Shown here: one piece after another, positions 1-10,968 of the stretch
Numbering within the stretch: the stretch's first letter is position 1
How the letters are laid out: each line of letters starts with the position of its first letter
Origin: Gemella morbillorum
GTDB lineage: Bacteria > Bacillota > Bacilli > Staphylococcales > Gemellaceae
NCBI RefSeq assembly: GCF_900476045.1
Contig: NZ_LS483440.1
Coordinates: forward strand, 806,001 to 870,000
DNA length: 64,000 nt
Direction: 5' to 3'
Made by a program: the position numbers and the translations under genes
Notes under the pieces: generated by a model
Database searches by the model: none
Seen by the model: the letters and a program-made list of their open reading frames with translations, nothing else
What the model was told of the DNA's origin: nothing

Positions 1-864
1 GCATATCACTATGTACAAGACAATAATGAAAGCTATGCTTTACAAAATGCAGTACAACTGCATGGGAAAGAAATGTCTTACAATAATATTCAAGACGCTT
101 CTGCTGCATTAGATATTCTTGCAGAGTTTGATGAGATTGCATGTGTCGCTGTAAAACATATGAACCCATGTGGTGTTGCAATAGGAAAAGATGTTTTTGA
201 AGCATATTCACGCGCTTATGATGCGGATCCTGTATCTATCTTTGGAGGGATTGTTGCGGTTAATGGCGTTGTAGATAAAGCTACCGCAGAAAAAATGCAT
301 AGTATTTTCTTAGAAATTATTTTAGCAGTTGATTATGATGATGAAGCGCTAGAAATACTAACTAAGAAAAAAAATCTACGTATTTACAAACTTGGTGAAA
401 AAAATAATAATCATGAACAACAAATCAAGAGTGTTCGTGGGGGAATCTTGGTTCAAGATTTCAACTCAGCTTTAGCTGAAAATTATGAAGTTGTTACAGA
501 TAAACAGCCAACTAAAGAACAAATGTCGGATTTAGAATTTGGTCTTAAAGTAGTTAAACATGTCAAATCAAATGCAATTGTTGTAGTTAAAAATGGTCAG
601 ACATTAGGAATAGGAGCCGGCCAAATGAATCGAGTAGGTTCATGTAAAATAGCTCTTGAACAGGCTGGTGCTCTTGCAGATGGTGCAGTTCTTGCTTCAG
701 ATGCCTTCTTCCCAATGCGAGATAGCGCTGATTTAGCAGCAGAATATAATATTGCAGCAATCGTACAACCTGGTGGTTCAATACGTGATCAGGAAAGTAT
801 AGATGCTTGTAATGAGAAAGGTATGGCGATGCTTTTCAGCAAAATACGCCACTTTAAACACTAA
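1..864 (+). CDS. purH: Bifunctional AICAR formyltransferase/IMP cyclohydrolase, C-terminal part (cut by window start)
   Basis: The reading frame is open from base 1, so the gene starts before the window and an internal ATG at 73 is not its start. PurH performs the last two steps of de novo IMP synthesis: formylation of AICAR with 10-formyl-THF, then ring closure. The visible part is the AICAR transformylase domain, with the typical segments VKHMNPCG, SIFGGIVAVN, KSNAIVV, GIGAGQMNR, SDAFFPMRD and the terminal FSKIRHFKH. The stop TAA overlaps the ATG of purD (TAATG), so the two are probably translationally coupled. The N-terminal cyclohydrolase half is not visible. No oddity was seen in the visible part. 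Confidence 0.97.
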   Translation, partial: AYHYVQDNNESYALQNAVQLHGKEMSYNNIQDASAALDILAEFDEIACVAVKHMNPCGVAIGKDVFEAYSRAYDADPVSIFGGIVAVNGVVDKATAEKMHSIFLEIILAVDYDDEALEILTKKKNLRIYKLGEKNNNHEQQIKSVRGGILVQDFNSALAENYEVVTDKQPTKEQMSDLEFGLKVVKHVKSNAIVVVKNGQTLGIGAGQMNRVGSCKIALEQAGALADGAVLASDAFFPMRDSADLAAEYNIAAIVQPGGSIRDQESIDACNEKGMAMLFSKIRHFKH

Positions 865-2099
865 TGGCTAAAGTATTAGTAGTGGGTGCTGGTGGAAGAG
901 AGCACGCTATCGCCTACAAGTTTAACCAAGAAGGACACGAAGTTTATATGGCTGGTATTAATCCAGCAGTAGAAAAATTTGGGATTTGTATTGACATCAA
1001 AGAAGATGATATCCCGAGTTATGCATTAGAAAATAATATTGATTTAGTTTTTGTTGGGCCAGAAGTACCGTTGGTAAATGGTTTGGTTGATAAACTCCAA
1101 GAAAAAGGTATTCGCGCTTTTGGACCAAGTAAAAAAGCAGCACAATTAGAAGGAAGTAAAGTATTTTCCAAAATGATGATGGAAAAATATAATATTCCTA
1201 CAGCTAAACACGAAAGTTTTAGCGACTATGAAAAAGCAAGTGAATATTTATCTCAGCAAAAAGCTCCAATCGTTTTGAAAGCTGATGGTCTTGCCGCTGG
1301 TAAAGGTGTAATTATCGCTGAAACTTTAGAAGAAGCTCAATACGAACTTAAAGAAATGATGTGTAATTCTAAATTCGCTGCAGCTGGAGCTAATGTTGTA
1401 ATTGAAGAGTTTCTTTCTGGAGAAGAATTTTCTCTAATGTGCTTTGTTTCCGATAGAAAAGTTTATCCAATGGAAATTGCTCAAGATCATAAACGTACTT
1501 TTGATAATGATGAAGGATTAAACACAGGGGGAATGGGAGCATATTGTCCACTTAAAAAGATTACACAAGATGATGTAAATGAAGGCTTGGAGAAGGTAGT
1601 ACAACCGATGGTTGATGCTATGAGTAGTGAAGGGATGCCATTTTATGGAATACTTTATGCTGGTCTTATGAAGTGTGCTGATGGTGTGAAAACTATTGAG
1701 TTTAATGTTCGTTTCGGAGATCCAGAGAGTGAAGTCTTGCTATTAAAACTAGAGAGTAGTTTATATGAAATTTCTAACAATATCATCGACGGTAAGGATG
1801 TTCAGTTGAAATGGAATAAAGATGCATTTATTGGGGTTGTTATGGCAGCTAAAGGTTATCCAGAAAAAAGTGAAAAAGGTGCGGTTATAAATGGTTTAGA
1901 AAAATTAACAACACCGGTATTTCACATGGGAACAAAACAAGTAGATGATAATATTGTAATAAATGGAGGACGCGTCTTATTAGTTTGTGCTAGTGGCGAA
2001 AACTTGCAAGCCGCACGTGAAAAAGTATATAATGAAATAGGAAAAATAGAATGCGATGACTTGTTTTTCCGTAAAGATATAGGTCATCATTCATTATAA
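864..2099 (+). CDS. purD: Phosphoribosylamine--glycine ligase (GAR synthetase)
   Basis: PurD joins glycine to phosphoribosylamine with ATP, the second step of purine synthesis. The 411-residue protein begins MAKVLVVGAGGREHAIAYK, the family N-terminus, and has an ATP-grasp core (VLKADGLAAGKGV near residues 138-150, NTGGMGAY near 220, ARFGDPE-type segment NVRFGDPE near 290). The length is normal. The ATG overlaps the purH stop by one base and has no strong Shine-Dalgarno sequence, which fits coupling to purH. It is followed after 45 bases by purB. Confidence 0.97.
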   Translation: MAKVLVVGAGGREHAIAYKFNQEGHEVYMAGINPAVEKFGICIDIKEDDIPSYALENNIDLVFVGPEVPLVNGLVDKLQEKGIRAFGPSKKAAQLEGSKVFSKMMMEKYNIPTAKHESFSDYEKASEYLSQQKAPIVLKADGLAAGKGVIIAETLEEAQYELKEMMCNSKFAAAGANVVIEEFLSGEEFSLMCFVSDRKVYPMEIAQDHKRTFDNDEGLNTGGMGAYCPLKKITQDDVNEGLEKVVQPMVDAMSSEGMPFYGILYAGLMKCADGVKTIEFNVRFGDPESEVLLLKLESSLYEISNNIIDGKDVQLKWNKDAFIGVVMAAKGYPEKSEKGAVINGLEKLTTPVFHMGTKQVDDNIVINGGRVLLVCASGENLQAAREKVYNEIGKIECDDLFFRKDIGHHSL

Positions 2100-2144
2100 T
2101 ATTATGTAAATGAAGTAAAAATATAGAATCTAGGAGATACTTTA

Positions 2145-3449
2145 ATGATAGAAAGATATAGTAGAGAACCTATGCGTAGTATTTTCAGTGATGAAAATCG
2201 TTTTAAAGCATATTTAGAAGTAGAACTTTTTGCAACTGAAGCATGGAGTAAACTAGGAGTTGTTCCAGAAAATGATGTAAAAAAATTATTTGAAAATGCT
2301 AAGTTTGATTTAGAAGGAATCTTAGAATTAGAAAAAGAAACTAAACATGATATTGTCGCATTTACTCGTAATGTGTCTAGTTATTTGGGAGAAGAAAAAA
2401 AATGGGTTCATTATGGGCTTACTTCTACTGATGTTGTTGATACAGCATATGGTTATTTATACAAACAAGCTAACGATATCATCATGGAAGATTTACTAAA
2501 ATTCCAAGAGGTATTAAAAGAAAAAGCTTTAGAATATAAATTTACACCATGTATCGGCCGTACTCATGGGGTACATGCTGATATCAGTAGTTTCGGATTA
2601 AAATTTGCTTTATATTATGATGAATTCAACCGTCATATTGAGCGCTTTAAAGCAGTTAGAAAAATAATAGAAGTAGGTAAAATTTCTGGAGCAGTTGGAA
2701 CATTCTCTAACACTCCACCTGAAGTTCAAGATTATGTGTGCGAAAAATTAGGAATTCAGTCAAGTAACATTTCAACACAAACATTACAACGTGATCGTCA
2801 TGCCGATTATTATTCAACGTTGGCTTTAATAGCAAGTTCTATTGAAAAAATTGGTGTAGAAATTCGTCACTTACAGCGTACTGAAGTCCGTGAAGCGGAA
2901 GAATTTTTCTCAAAAAATCAAAAAGGTTCTAGTGCGATGCCGCACAAACGAAATCCAATTTCAAGTGAAAATATGGCAGGATGTGCAAGAATTATGCGTG
3001 GATATATGTTAGCTTCATATGAAAATATTCCACTTTGGCATGAACGTGATATTTCTCACTCAAGTGCAGAACGCATTTTAAGTAGTGATGCAACAACATT
3101 ATTAGACTATATGTTGAATAGATTTACAAATGTTGTTAAAAACTTAACAGTATTTACAGATAATATGATAAAAAATATTTATGCGACTAATGGTGTTATC
3201 TTTGCTCAAAGAACAATGAGTAATTTAATAGAAAAATATGATTTTTCTCGTGAAGAAGCATACGATTTAGTTCAACCACTTGCCATGAAATCTTGGTTCG
3301 AAGGTATACCATTTAGACAACTTTTAGAGGAAAACGAAGTTATTCAAAACACTGTTTCTAAAGAAGTACTAGATAGCTGCTTTGCACTAGAAGTACATTT
3401 GGTTAATATTGATAAGATTTATAAACGTATTCCAGGTTTAGAAGACTAA
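2145..3449 (+). CDS. purB: Adenylosuccinate lyase
   Basis: PurB removes fumarate from SAICAR and from adenylosuccinate, so it serves both IMP synthesis and the AMP branch. The 434-residue protein shows the fumarase/aspartase superfamily signature [11 protein letters not shown] near residue 261, the [13 protein letters not shown] segment near 87 and GRTHGVHA near 140. The ATG is preceded by TAGGAGATAC. It sits between purD and fhs in the same direction. In many Bacilli purB is elsewhere in the pur operon, so here it appears moved to the operon end. Confidence 0.97.
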   Translation: MIERYSREPMRSIFSDENRFKAYLEVELFATEAWSKLGVVPENDVKKLFENAKFDLEGILELEKETKHDIVAFTRNVSSYLGEEKKWVHYGLTSTDVVDTAYGYLYKQANDIIMEDLLKFQEVLKEKALEYKFTPCIGRTHGVHADISSFGLKFALYYDEFNRHIERFKAVRKIIEVGKISGAVGTFSNTPPEVQDYVCEKLGIQSSNISTQTLQRDRHADYYSTLALIASSIEKIGVEIRHLQRTEVREAEEFFSKNQKGSSAMPHKRNPISSENMAGCARIMRGYMLASYENIPLWHERDISHSSAERILSSDATTLLDYMLNRFTNVVKNLTVFTDNMIKNIYATNGVIFAQRTMSNLIEKYDFSREEAYDLVQPLAMKSWFEGIPFRQLLEENEVIQNTVSKEVLDSCFALEVHLVNIDKIYKRIPGLED

Positions 3450-3556
3450 AATAAGTGATATATAGATTAAAAAGTTTTATACAGAGAATTATAAAAGTAG
3501 AAAAGCGAAAGATATATAGGAACTACCTAGAAACTTTCGTTACAATGAGGTAAAAT

Positions 3557-5212
3557 ATGAAGTCAGATTTTCAAATTTCAAATGAATGTAAGAAAAAACA
3601 TATAGCGGAGGTTTCTGCAAAATTAGGTTTAAGAGAAGAAGATTTAATTCTTTATGGAAATTATAAAGCAAAAATTCAAACAAAAAATATTAAGCATGAT
3701 ATAAAAGAAGATGCTAAATTAATTTTAGTAACTGCAATCAATCCAACATCAAGTGGTGAGGGGAAATCAACAGTAACTATTGGGTTATCAGATGCTCTAA
3801 ACAAACTTGGTAAAAAATCATGTGTTGCGCTTCGCGAACCATCATTAGGCCCAGTACTTGGTCGTAAAGGTGGTGCTGCAGGTGGTGGGTATGCTCAAGT
3901 AGTACCTATGGAAGAAATTAATTTACATTTTACTGGAGATATGCATGCAATTACAACGGCACATAATGCTATTGCTGTATTAGTAAACAATCATGTTTTC
4001 CAAGGCAACGAACTTGATATTGATAAAATTGTGTTCAATCGCGTTATGGATATGAATGCACGTGATTTACGTCACATTAAAGTAAATGCAGGAACAGAGT
4101 TAGAACGAGAAGATGGTTTTGATATTACGGTTGCTAGTGAAATCATGGCAATTCTATGTTTATCAGAAGGAATAGCTGATTTAAAAGAAAAACTTCGTAA
4201 TATTCTTGTCGCTTATAACTCAAAAGGTGAACCTATTTATCTGAAAGATTTAAAAATTGAAGGTGTTATAACTTCTTTATTGAAAGATGCTATTAAACCT
4301 AATATAGTTCAAACTTTAGAAAATAATCCAGCCATCATTCATGGTGGGCCGTTTGCAAATATTGCTCATGGATGCAACTCAATTTTAGCAACAAAAACTG
4401 CTTTAAAATATGCTGATTATGTTATAACTGAAGCAGGATTTGGTGCAGACCTTGGTGCAGAAAAATTCTTAAATATCAAATGCCGTAAAGCTGGGTTAAA
4501 ACCAAAAGCAGCAGTAGTAGTAGCAACAGTAAAAGCTTTAAAACTTCATGGAAATATTGAAGAAAAGGATCTTAAAGAAGAGAATATAGAAGCACTTGCA
4601 GCTGGTGTTGCTAACTTAGAAAAACATGTAGAAAATATGAAAAAGTATAATCTGCCAGTTGTAGTTGCTTTAAATGTTTTTGTAACAGATACTGAAAAAG
4701 AATTAGCATTTTTAGAAGAGTGGGCGGCTAACCAAGGTATTGAACTTTCAAGAACAGAAGTTTGGGAACATGGTGGCGCAGGCGGACTCGACCTTGCAAA
4801 AAAAGTGATTCGTGCAATAGATAACAATAAAGAAGATTTAAAACTTCTTTATAGCGATGAAACACCAATTGCAGAAAAAATAGAAATAATCTGTCGAGAA
4901 ATGTATGGAGCAGATGGTGTAAATCTAACTGATGAAGTTAAAGGTGAAATTGCTAGAATAGAAAAATTAGGTTTTGGTAGTTTACCAGTTTGTATGGCTA
5001 AAACACCAGCGTCATTAACTGATAATGCAAAAATAAAAGGCCGTCCTACAGGATTCAAAATTACGATCAACGATGTTAAACTTCGTAGTGGGGCAGGTTT
5101 TGTAGTTGCATATGCTAACAAAGTCTTAACGATGCCGGGTCTTCCTAAAGTACCTAGTGCATTAAATATCGATATTGATGAAGAAACAGAAACAATTTTA
5201 GGGATATTCTAA
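3557..5212 (+). CDS. fhs: Formate--tetrahydrofolate ligase
   Basis: This enzyme makes 10-formyl-THF from formate, THF and ATP, the one-carbon donor used by PurH, which explains its place at the end of a purine operon. The 551-residue length is normal. The P-loop PTSSGEGKST lies near residues 63-72, followed by VALREPSLGPVLGRKGGAAGGG and GDMHAIT. The start ATG has the Shine-Dalgarno TGAGGT seven or so bases upstream. The 107-base gap from purB holds a small two-part hairpin (CGAAAG at 3506 with CTTTCG at 3534, and TAGG/CCTA inside) just before the ribosome site. It lacks a T-run and its role is unknown. Confidence 0.97.
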   Translation: MKSDFQISNECKKKHIAEVSAKLGLREEDLILYGNYKAKIQTKNIKHDIKEDAKLILVTAINPTSSGEGKSTVTIGLSDALNKLGKKSCVALREPSLGPVLGRKGGAAGGGYAQVVPMEEINLHFTGDMHAITTAHNAIAVLVNNHVFQGNELDIDKIVFNRVMDMNARDLRHIKVNAGTELEREDGFDITVASEIMAILCLSEGIADLKEKLRNILVAYNSKGEPIYLKDLKIEGVITSLLKDAIKPNIVQTLENNPAIIHGGPFANIAHGCNSILATKTALKYADYVITEAGFGADLGAEKFLNIKCRKAGLKPKAAVVVATVKALKLHGNIEEKDLKEENIEALAAGVANLEKHVENMKKYNLPVVVALNVFVTDTEKELAFLEEWAANQGIELSRTEVWEHGGAGGLDLAKKVIRAIDNNKEDLKLLYSDETPIAEKIEIICREMYGADGVNLTDEVKGEIARIEKLGFGSLPVCMAKTPASLTDNAKIKGRPTGFKITINDVKLRSGAGFVVAYANKVLTMPGLPKVPSALNIDIDEETETILGIF

Positions 5213-5220
5213 AATTATAA

Positions 5221-5245
5221 AAGAAGCCGAAAGGCTTCTTTTTTT
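5221..5245 (+). terminator. Rho-independent terminator after fhs
   Basis: An 8-bp perfect stem (AAGAAGCC with GGCTTCTT), a GAAA tetraloop and a following T-run form a strong intrinsic terminator nine bases after the fhs stop. It closes the purine operon and separates it from purA. Confidence 0.92.
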
Positions 5246-5267
5246 ACGAATTTTTAACACAAAAATA

Positions 5268-5296
5268 TACAAAATCAGTGCAAAATATGTTATAAT
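5268..5296 (+). promoter_or_regulatory. purA promoter
   Basis: A TATAAT -10 at 5291-5296 with an extended TGN just before it, and a weak -35 TACAAA at 5268-5273, 17-bp spacing. The leader to the purA ATG is about 120 bases. At 5335-5347 the leader holds TTAACCGAATAAT, which resembles a PurR box (see findings). Confidence 0.75.
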
Positions 5297-5422
5297 GGAT
5301 ATGTTTGAGTAGGAATAATAAAGTAACTTGTGTTTTAACCGAATAATCAAAGAAACATAATGATTTTTTGCTTGAATAAATAAAAATATAATTAAATAAA
5401 TCTTACTTTTACAGGAGGGTAA

Positions 5423-6712
<1,290 letters not shown>

Positions 6713-6725
6713 TATAAATAAATTA

Positions 6726-6765
6726 TAGAGAGAACAAATTATAAAAATTTAATTTGTTCTCTCTA
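6726..6765 (+). terminator. Stem-loop terminator after purA
   Basis: A 15-bp perfect inverted repeat (arms 6726-6740 and 6751-6765, with AGAGAGAAC in the left arm) and a 10-base loop lie 13 bases after the purA stop. The T-run after it is poor, but no gene overlaps it and the next gene starts 70 bases on. Confidence 0.75.
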
Positions 6766-6835
6766 TTTCATTTACAATTCATTTTGCTTTGTTATATTAA
6801 AATCAGCAAAAAAATAATTTATGAGGTGAACATGT

Positions 6836-8221
6836 ATGTCAATATTAAAAAAAGCATGGTTTTATATTACAAGAAAGATATTGAAGACATTGATCATATT
6901 TCTTATTTTAGTAAGTATGTCTACAATGATTTTAAGTACAATATCTATAAAAAAATCAACAGATAAGGTATCAAAAGAAACATTCCAAAATATAACAAGT
7001 AGTTTTTCTATGGAAATAAATAGAAGAACAAATCCTGGAACAGCGAGGGGTGCTGGTAACCTCGTTGGTAAGGATATTGAACAAATTAAAAATATACCAG
7101 GTATAAAAAAATACATAAAAAGAATGAATGTGTCAGCTGATTTAATTGGATTAGAACCATTGAAATTAGCTAATCACAGATTAGAAGAAAATAAATCAGA
7201 AAACAAAAAGAAATTTAGTAAAACAGTAATTGTAAGTGGAACTAACGACTCTTCACTAGATGATAGATTTTCTGCAGAAACATTAAAATTAAAAGAAGGA
7301 AGACATTTACGAGATTCTGATAAAAATAGCGTTTTAATACATGAAGGTTTCGCTAAAAAGAATAATTTAAAATTAGGGGACAAAATTAAATTAAAAGGTA
7401 ATCCGAATGATGCCGATAACGAGAAAAAATCTGATAAAGAAACAGAAGTAACTATTGTAGGTATATTCACAGGTCAAAACAAAGGAAACACATCTAGTCA
7501 CATGGAGTTGTATGATAATATATTTATAGCAGATACAACAACGACTAAGACTTTATATAATTACGAAGATGGAAAAGAAATTTATCAAGATGCTATATTT
7601 TTAGTAGATGGTAAAGATAATGTAGATAAAGTTATAGCAGAAGCTAAGAAGTTACCTATTAACTGGAAATTATTTGAACTAGTGAAAAGTAATCAAAACT
7701 TCCCAGTATTACAAAAATCACTTGATTCTATATATGGTATTACTAATGGAGTATTTATAGGAACAGTAGCATTCAGTATTATTATATTATCTCTAATATT
7801 ATTCCTATGGATTAATGGTAGAAGAAAAGAGATTGGTGTTAACCTTGCTCTAGGAGTTTCTAAGGCGAAAATAGTAGGACAATTTATTTTAGAGTTAGTT
7901 ATAATCAGTATTCCAAGTTTTATCGTTTCATACTTTATAGGTAAAGCAGTAAGTCAAAGTATAGGGAATCAAATTTTATCACAATCTATAAAATCTGTTA
8001 CAGAGAGTGTTGCTAATCAAACAAAAGGTCTAAATCTAGGGGCTAATGCAGAGGTAGAAGGAGCGAGTAAAATGATAACATCATTAGATGTAAGTGTAAA
8101 CCTTACAGATATGATGAGTGTTGTAGGAATAGGATTAGCGGTAATTGTAATAGCGATTTGTATTACATCAATTCGATTAATTTACAAAAAACCAAAAGAA
8201 TTGTTACAAAATATTAACTAG
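6836..8221 (+). CDS. ABC transporter permease, FtsX/MacB type (Vex-like)
   Basis: The 461-residue protein has one membrane segment near residues 17-40, a large extracellular part (about 45-295), and three membrane segments at the C-terminus (about 302-326, 346-370, 428-452). This is the FtsX/MacB permease layout. Segments such as LWINGRRKEIGVNLALGVSKAKI are typical of the family. The start MSILKKAWFYITRK has an ATGAGGTGAAC ribosome site. A paralogue and the ATPase follow directly, then a two-component system, as in the Vex/Vnc locus of pneumococci. The exported substrate is unknown; a peptide or bacteriocin-related role is inference. Confidence 0.88.
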   Translation: MSILKKAWFYITRKILKTLIIFLILVSMSTMILSTISIKKSTDKVSKETFQNITSSFSMEINRRTNPGTARGAGNLVGKDIEQIKNIPGIKKYIKRMNVSADLIGLEPLKLANHRLEENKSENKKKFSKTVIVSGTNDSSLDDRFSAETLKLKEGRHLRDSDKNSVLIHEGFAKKNNLKLGDKIKLKGNPNDADNEKKSDKETEVTIVGIFTGQNKGNTSSHMELYDNIFIADTTTTKTLYNYEDGKEIYQDAIFLVDGKDNVDKVIAEAKKLPINWKLFELVKSNQNFPVLQKSLDSIYGITNGVFIGTVAFSIIILSLILFLWINGRRKEIGVNLALGVSKAKIVGQFILELVIISIPSFIVSYFIGKAVSQSIGNQILSQSIKSVTESVANQTKGLNLGANAEVEGASKMITSLDVSVNLTDMMSVVGIGLAVIVIAICITSIRLIYKKPKELLQNIN

Positions 8222-8267
8222 TTATACTTTGTAGATGAGTAAATGGTAAAAGAAAGGAGTAATAGCT

Positions 8268-9548
8268 ATGACAACTTTTAAAAGAGCCTATCTATATATA
8301 ACTAGAAAAAAGGTTAGAAGTATAATTATGTTTATGCTACTTACAATTATATCAACGGTATTATTAAGTAGTAATATTTTAAATCATACTGTAAAGGGTA
8401 TTTCAAACAAGATATATGAGAGCTCTAATTTCGGATTTACTGTTAAAAATTTATCAAAAACTGATAAAGAAATATCTGTGAAAAAATTGGATAAAATTAC
8501 AAACTTACCTGATATAAAAGGGGCAAATTATCAATTTGCAACACCTGTTAATCTTTTAGGGAGTAAGGTTGTTGAGGGACAAAATAACCTTATTTTAGAC
8601 GAGAAAAAAAATAAAAACAATTTAGTTATGTTAAATGCAAATACTAATACTGCAGATAATTCAGACTTTAAAAGCGAAGTATTGAAATTGAAAAAAGGAA
8701 GACATATAGGTCCTGAAGATCGTAATAAAGTACTGGTTCATGAAGAATTTGCAAAATTAAATAATCTTGATATTGGAAGTAAAATAAAATTAGAAAAAGC
8801 AAATAGTTCTGAACAAAAGACTACTAACAAAGACTATGAAGTAGTAGGTATTTATTCAGGAACAAAGAATAATGAATTTCAAGGATTGAGTTCAGATTTC
8901 ATAGAAAACACAGTTTATACAGATTATAAATCAAGTCAAGAATTAATGGGATATTCTGAAAGTGATAAAAAGGTTACGTCTGTAGATTACTTTGTAAAAA
9001 ATCCAGAGAAGTTAGAAGATGTTGCCAAATCAGCAGAAAATCTAGCAATAGAAGATACAGAAATAGTAAAATCTAATAAAAATTTCCAAACAGTTATCGC
9101 TTCTTTACAAAGTATAGAAAAGATAATAGATATGGTAAAAATAGGAAGTATTATAGCAAGTGTGATAATTTTATCATTAGTTCTAATATTTTGGCTAAGA
9201 GAAAGATTACACGAAATAGGGATATTATTATCTATAGGAACTTCAAAAACAAAAATTATATTGCAACAGATAATAGAATTAGTATATATCGCTGTGTTTA
9301 GCATAATCTTATCTAGTGTTTTAGAAAATGTTATTTTAAAATATGGAGTAAAAAATGCTATAGATAAGCTAGGGGTAGATAATTTACCAGAAGCAATTTC
9401 CCAACAAATTTTAAATGTAAAAGTAGAGTTAGGATATGTTCTAACAGTATCAGCTATATTATTCTTAATAATAGTGTGTTCTATTGTAATAACATCTTTA
9501 ATAACATTAAGAATGAAGCCAAAAGAAATTTTATCAAAAATGAGCTAA
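8268..9548 (+). CDS. Second FtsX/MacB-type ABC transporter permease (Vex-like)
   Basis: This 426-residue permease is a clear paralogue of the one before it: the same N-terminal motif (FKRAYLYITRKKVRSIIMF), an extracellular domain with LKLKKGRHIGPEDRNKVLVHEEFAK matching the first copy's LKLKEGRHLRDSDKNSVLIHEGFAK, and three C-terminal membrane segments. The pair most likely forms a heterodimeric membrane unit with the ATPase at 9565. An AAAGGAGT ribosome site precedes the ATG. The duplication suggests a local origin of the second permease. Confidence 0.88.
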   Translation: MTTFKRAYLYITRKKVRSIIMFMLLTIISTVLLSSNILNHTVKGISNKIYESSNFGFTVKNLSKTDKEISVKKLDKITNLPDIKGANYQFATPVNLLGSKVVEGQNNLILDEKKNKNNLVMLNANTNTADNSDFKSEVLKLKKGRHIGPEDRNKVLVHEEFAKLNNLDIGSKIKLEKANSSEQKTTNKDYEVVGIYSGTKNNEFQGLSSDFIENTVYTDYKSSQELMGYSESDKKVTSVDYFVKNPEKLEDVAKSAENLAIEDTEIVKSNKNFQTVIASLQSIEKIIDMVKIGSIIASVIILSLVLIFWLRERLHEIGILLSIGTSKTKIILQQIIELVYIAVFSIILSSVLENVILKYGVKNAIDKLGVDNLPEAISQQILNVKVELGYVLTVSAILFLIIVCSIVITSLITLRMKPKEILSKMS

Positions 9549-9564
9549 GAGAGGAACAAAGTAT

Positions 9565-10197
9565 ATGTCAATTTTAAAAATTAAAAATGTTAGTTATTCA
9601 TATGAAAACAGAAAAGAAAAAGTTTTAAGAAATTTGAATGTTGAATTTGAAGAAGGAAAATTTTATGCAATAGTAGGTAAATCTGGGGCAGGTAAATCTA
9701 CACTATTATCGCTACTTGCAGGATTAGATACACCTACTAGTGGAGAAATTTTGTTTAATAATCAAGATATTAGTGAGAAAGGATATAATTACCATAGAAG
9801 TCACCAAATATCATTAGTATTTCAAAATTACAACTTAATTGATTATTTAACACCGTTAGAAAATTTAAAATTAGTATCTTCAAAAGCGAATAAAGATATT
9901 TTATTACAATTAGGATTAGAAGAAGAACAAATAAAAAGAAATATTATGAAACTTTCAGGAGGGCAGCAACAACGTGTTGCTATCGCGAGAGCTCTTGTTT
10001 CAGAAGCACCAATAATATTAGCAGATGAACCTACTGGTAACTTAGATGAAAAAACGGCTGAGGATATTATTAATATATTAAAAGATTCAGCGAAGAAAAG
10101 AAATAAATGTGTAATTGTAGTAACTCACAGTAATCAACTAGCAAAAGAAGCGGACGTTGTATTACAATTACAGGATAAAAAATTAAAAACAATATAA
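9565..10197 (+). CDS. ABC transporter ATP-binding protein (MacB/LolD/Vex2 type)
   Basis: The 210-residue ATPase has Walker [10 protein letters not shown] at 38-46, the Q-loop [14 protein letters not shown] near 91-104, the signature [15 protein letters not shown] near 130-144, Walker [14 protein letters not shown] and the switch His in VVTHSN. It energises the two permeases upstream, from which it is separated by 16 bases. The order permease-permease-ATPase differs from pneumococcal vex (permease-ATPase-permease). Confidence 0.93.
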   Translation: MSILKIKNVSYSYENRKEKVLRNLNVEFEEGKFYAIVGKSGAGKSTLLSLLAGLDTPTSGEILFNNQDISEKGYNYHRSHQISLVFQNYNLIDYLTPLENLKLVSSKANKDILLQLGLEEEQIKRNIMKLSGGQQQRVAIARALVSEAPIILADEPTGNLDEKTAEDIINILKDSAKKRNKCVIVVTHSNQLAKEADVVLQLQDKKLKTI

Positions 10198-10202
10198 AAC
10201 AT

Positions 10203-10242
10203 ATTAATTGCTAATTTTAGTTTACTAAGATTAGCAATTAAT
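10203..10242 (+). terminator. Stem-loop between the ABC operon and the two-component genes
   Basis: A 12-bp perfect inverted repeat (arms ATTAATTGCTAA and its complement, loop of 16 bases) follows the ATPase stop. It lacks a T-run, so it may be a weak terminator or attenuator that lowers expression of the regulator genes downstream. Confidence 0.55.
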
Positions 10243-10314
10243 TAATAGTGTTGAAAAAAATATGTCAACATGTTATTCTTAAATATGAGAATAATACCAA
10301 AGGAAAATATAACG

Positions 10315-10968
10315 ATGAATATATTAGTAGTAGATGATGAACAAACAATACTAACAGGAGTAGAAGAATATTTAAAAGAATATGGATATAATGTTTTTAC
10401 AGCTGGAAATGGTGTGGAAGCAATAAATATTTTTAATGATATTGAAATAAATTTAATTGTTCTAGATCTCATGATGCCAGAAAAAAATGGCTATGAAGTA
10501 TTAGAAGAAATAAGAACTCAAAGTAATATTCCTGTTATTATACTAAGCGCTATGGAAGATGAAATATCTCAATTAAAAGGATTTGATTTAGAAGCAGATG
10601 ATTATGTAACTAAACCTTTTTCACTTCCTTTATTAGCAAAAAGGGTAAACGCCTTATTAAAAAGACATTATGGTAATCATGAAATTTGGAAATATAGAGA
10701 AGCTGTAGTAGATTTTACAAGTTATAAGGCTGTATATGCTAATGTAGAGGTGGATGTGAAGCCAAAAGAGATAGATGTACTTAAATTTCTTCTGAAGCAT
10801 TCTAATCAAGTAATGAGTAGAGAACAAATATTAGATTATGTATGGAATAATAGTGATGATGTACCATATGATAGAGTAATAGATGTCTATATTAAAAATT
10901 TAAGAAAAAAATTAGAACTGGATTGTATAGTTACAGTAAAAAATGTGGGGTATAAGTTGCAATTATGA
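10315..10968 (+). CDS. OmpR/PhoB-family response regulator (VncR-like)
   Basis: The receiver domain has acidic Asp7/Asp8, the phosphoacceptor Asp51 in VLDLMMP and Lys100 in VTKPF. The winged-helix output domain runs from about 125 and includes VKPKEIDVLKFLL and DVYIKNLRKKL. I chose the ATG at 10315 (MNILVVDDEQ) over upstream ATGs at 10270 and 10285, because only it has an AAAGGA ribosome site and it starts where the family starts. Length is 217 residues. Its TGA overlaps the kinase ATG (ATGA). It probably controls the adjacent transporter. Confidence 0.9.
   Translation: MNILVVDDEQTILTGVEEYLKEYGYNVFTAGNGVEAINIFNDIEINLIVLDLMMPEKNGYEVLEEIRTQSNIPVIILSAMEDEISQLKGFDLEADDYVTKPFSLPLLAKRVNALLKRHYGNHEIWKYREAVVDFTSYKAVYANVEVDVKPKEIDVLKFLLKHSNQVMSREQILDYVWNNSDDVPYDRVIDVYIKNLRKKLELDCIVTVKNVGYKLQL

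Noticed and set aside
6754-6966. Open frame of 70 codons on the plus strand before the first permease
   Set aside because: It starts inside the purA terminator, has no ribosome site and overlaps the permease in another frame.
10270-10314. Longer start of the response regulator, or a Pep27-like peptide before it
   Set aside because: No ribosome site before ATG 10270 or 10285, and no separate small frame that could be supported in the gap.
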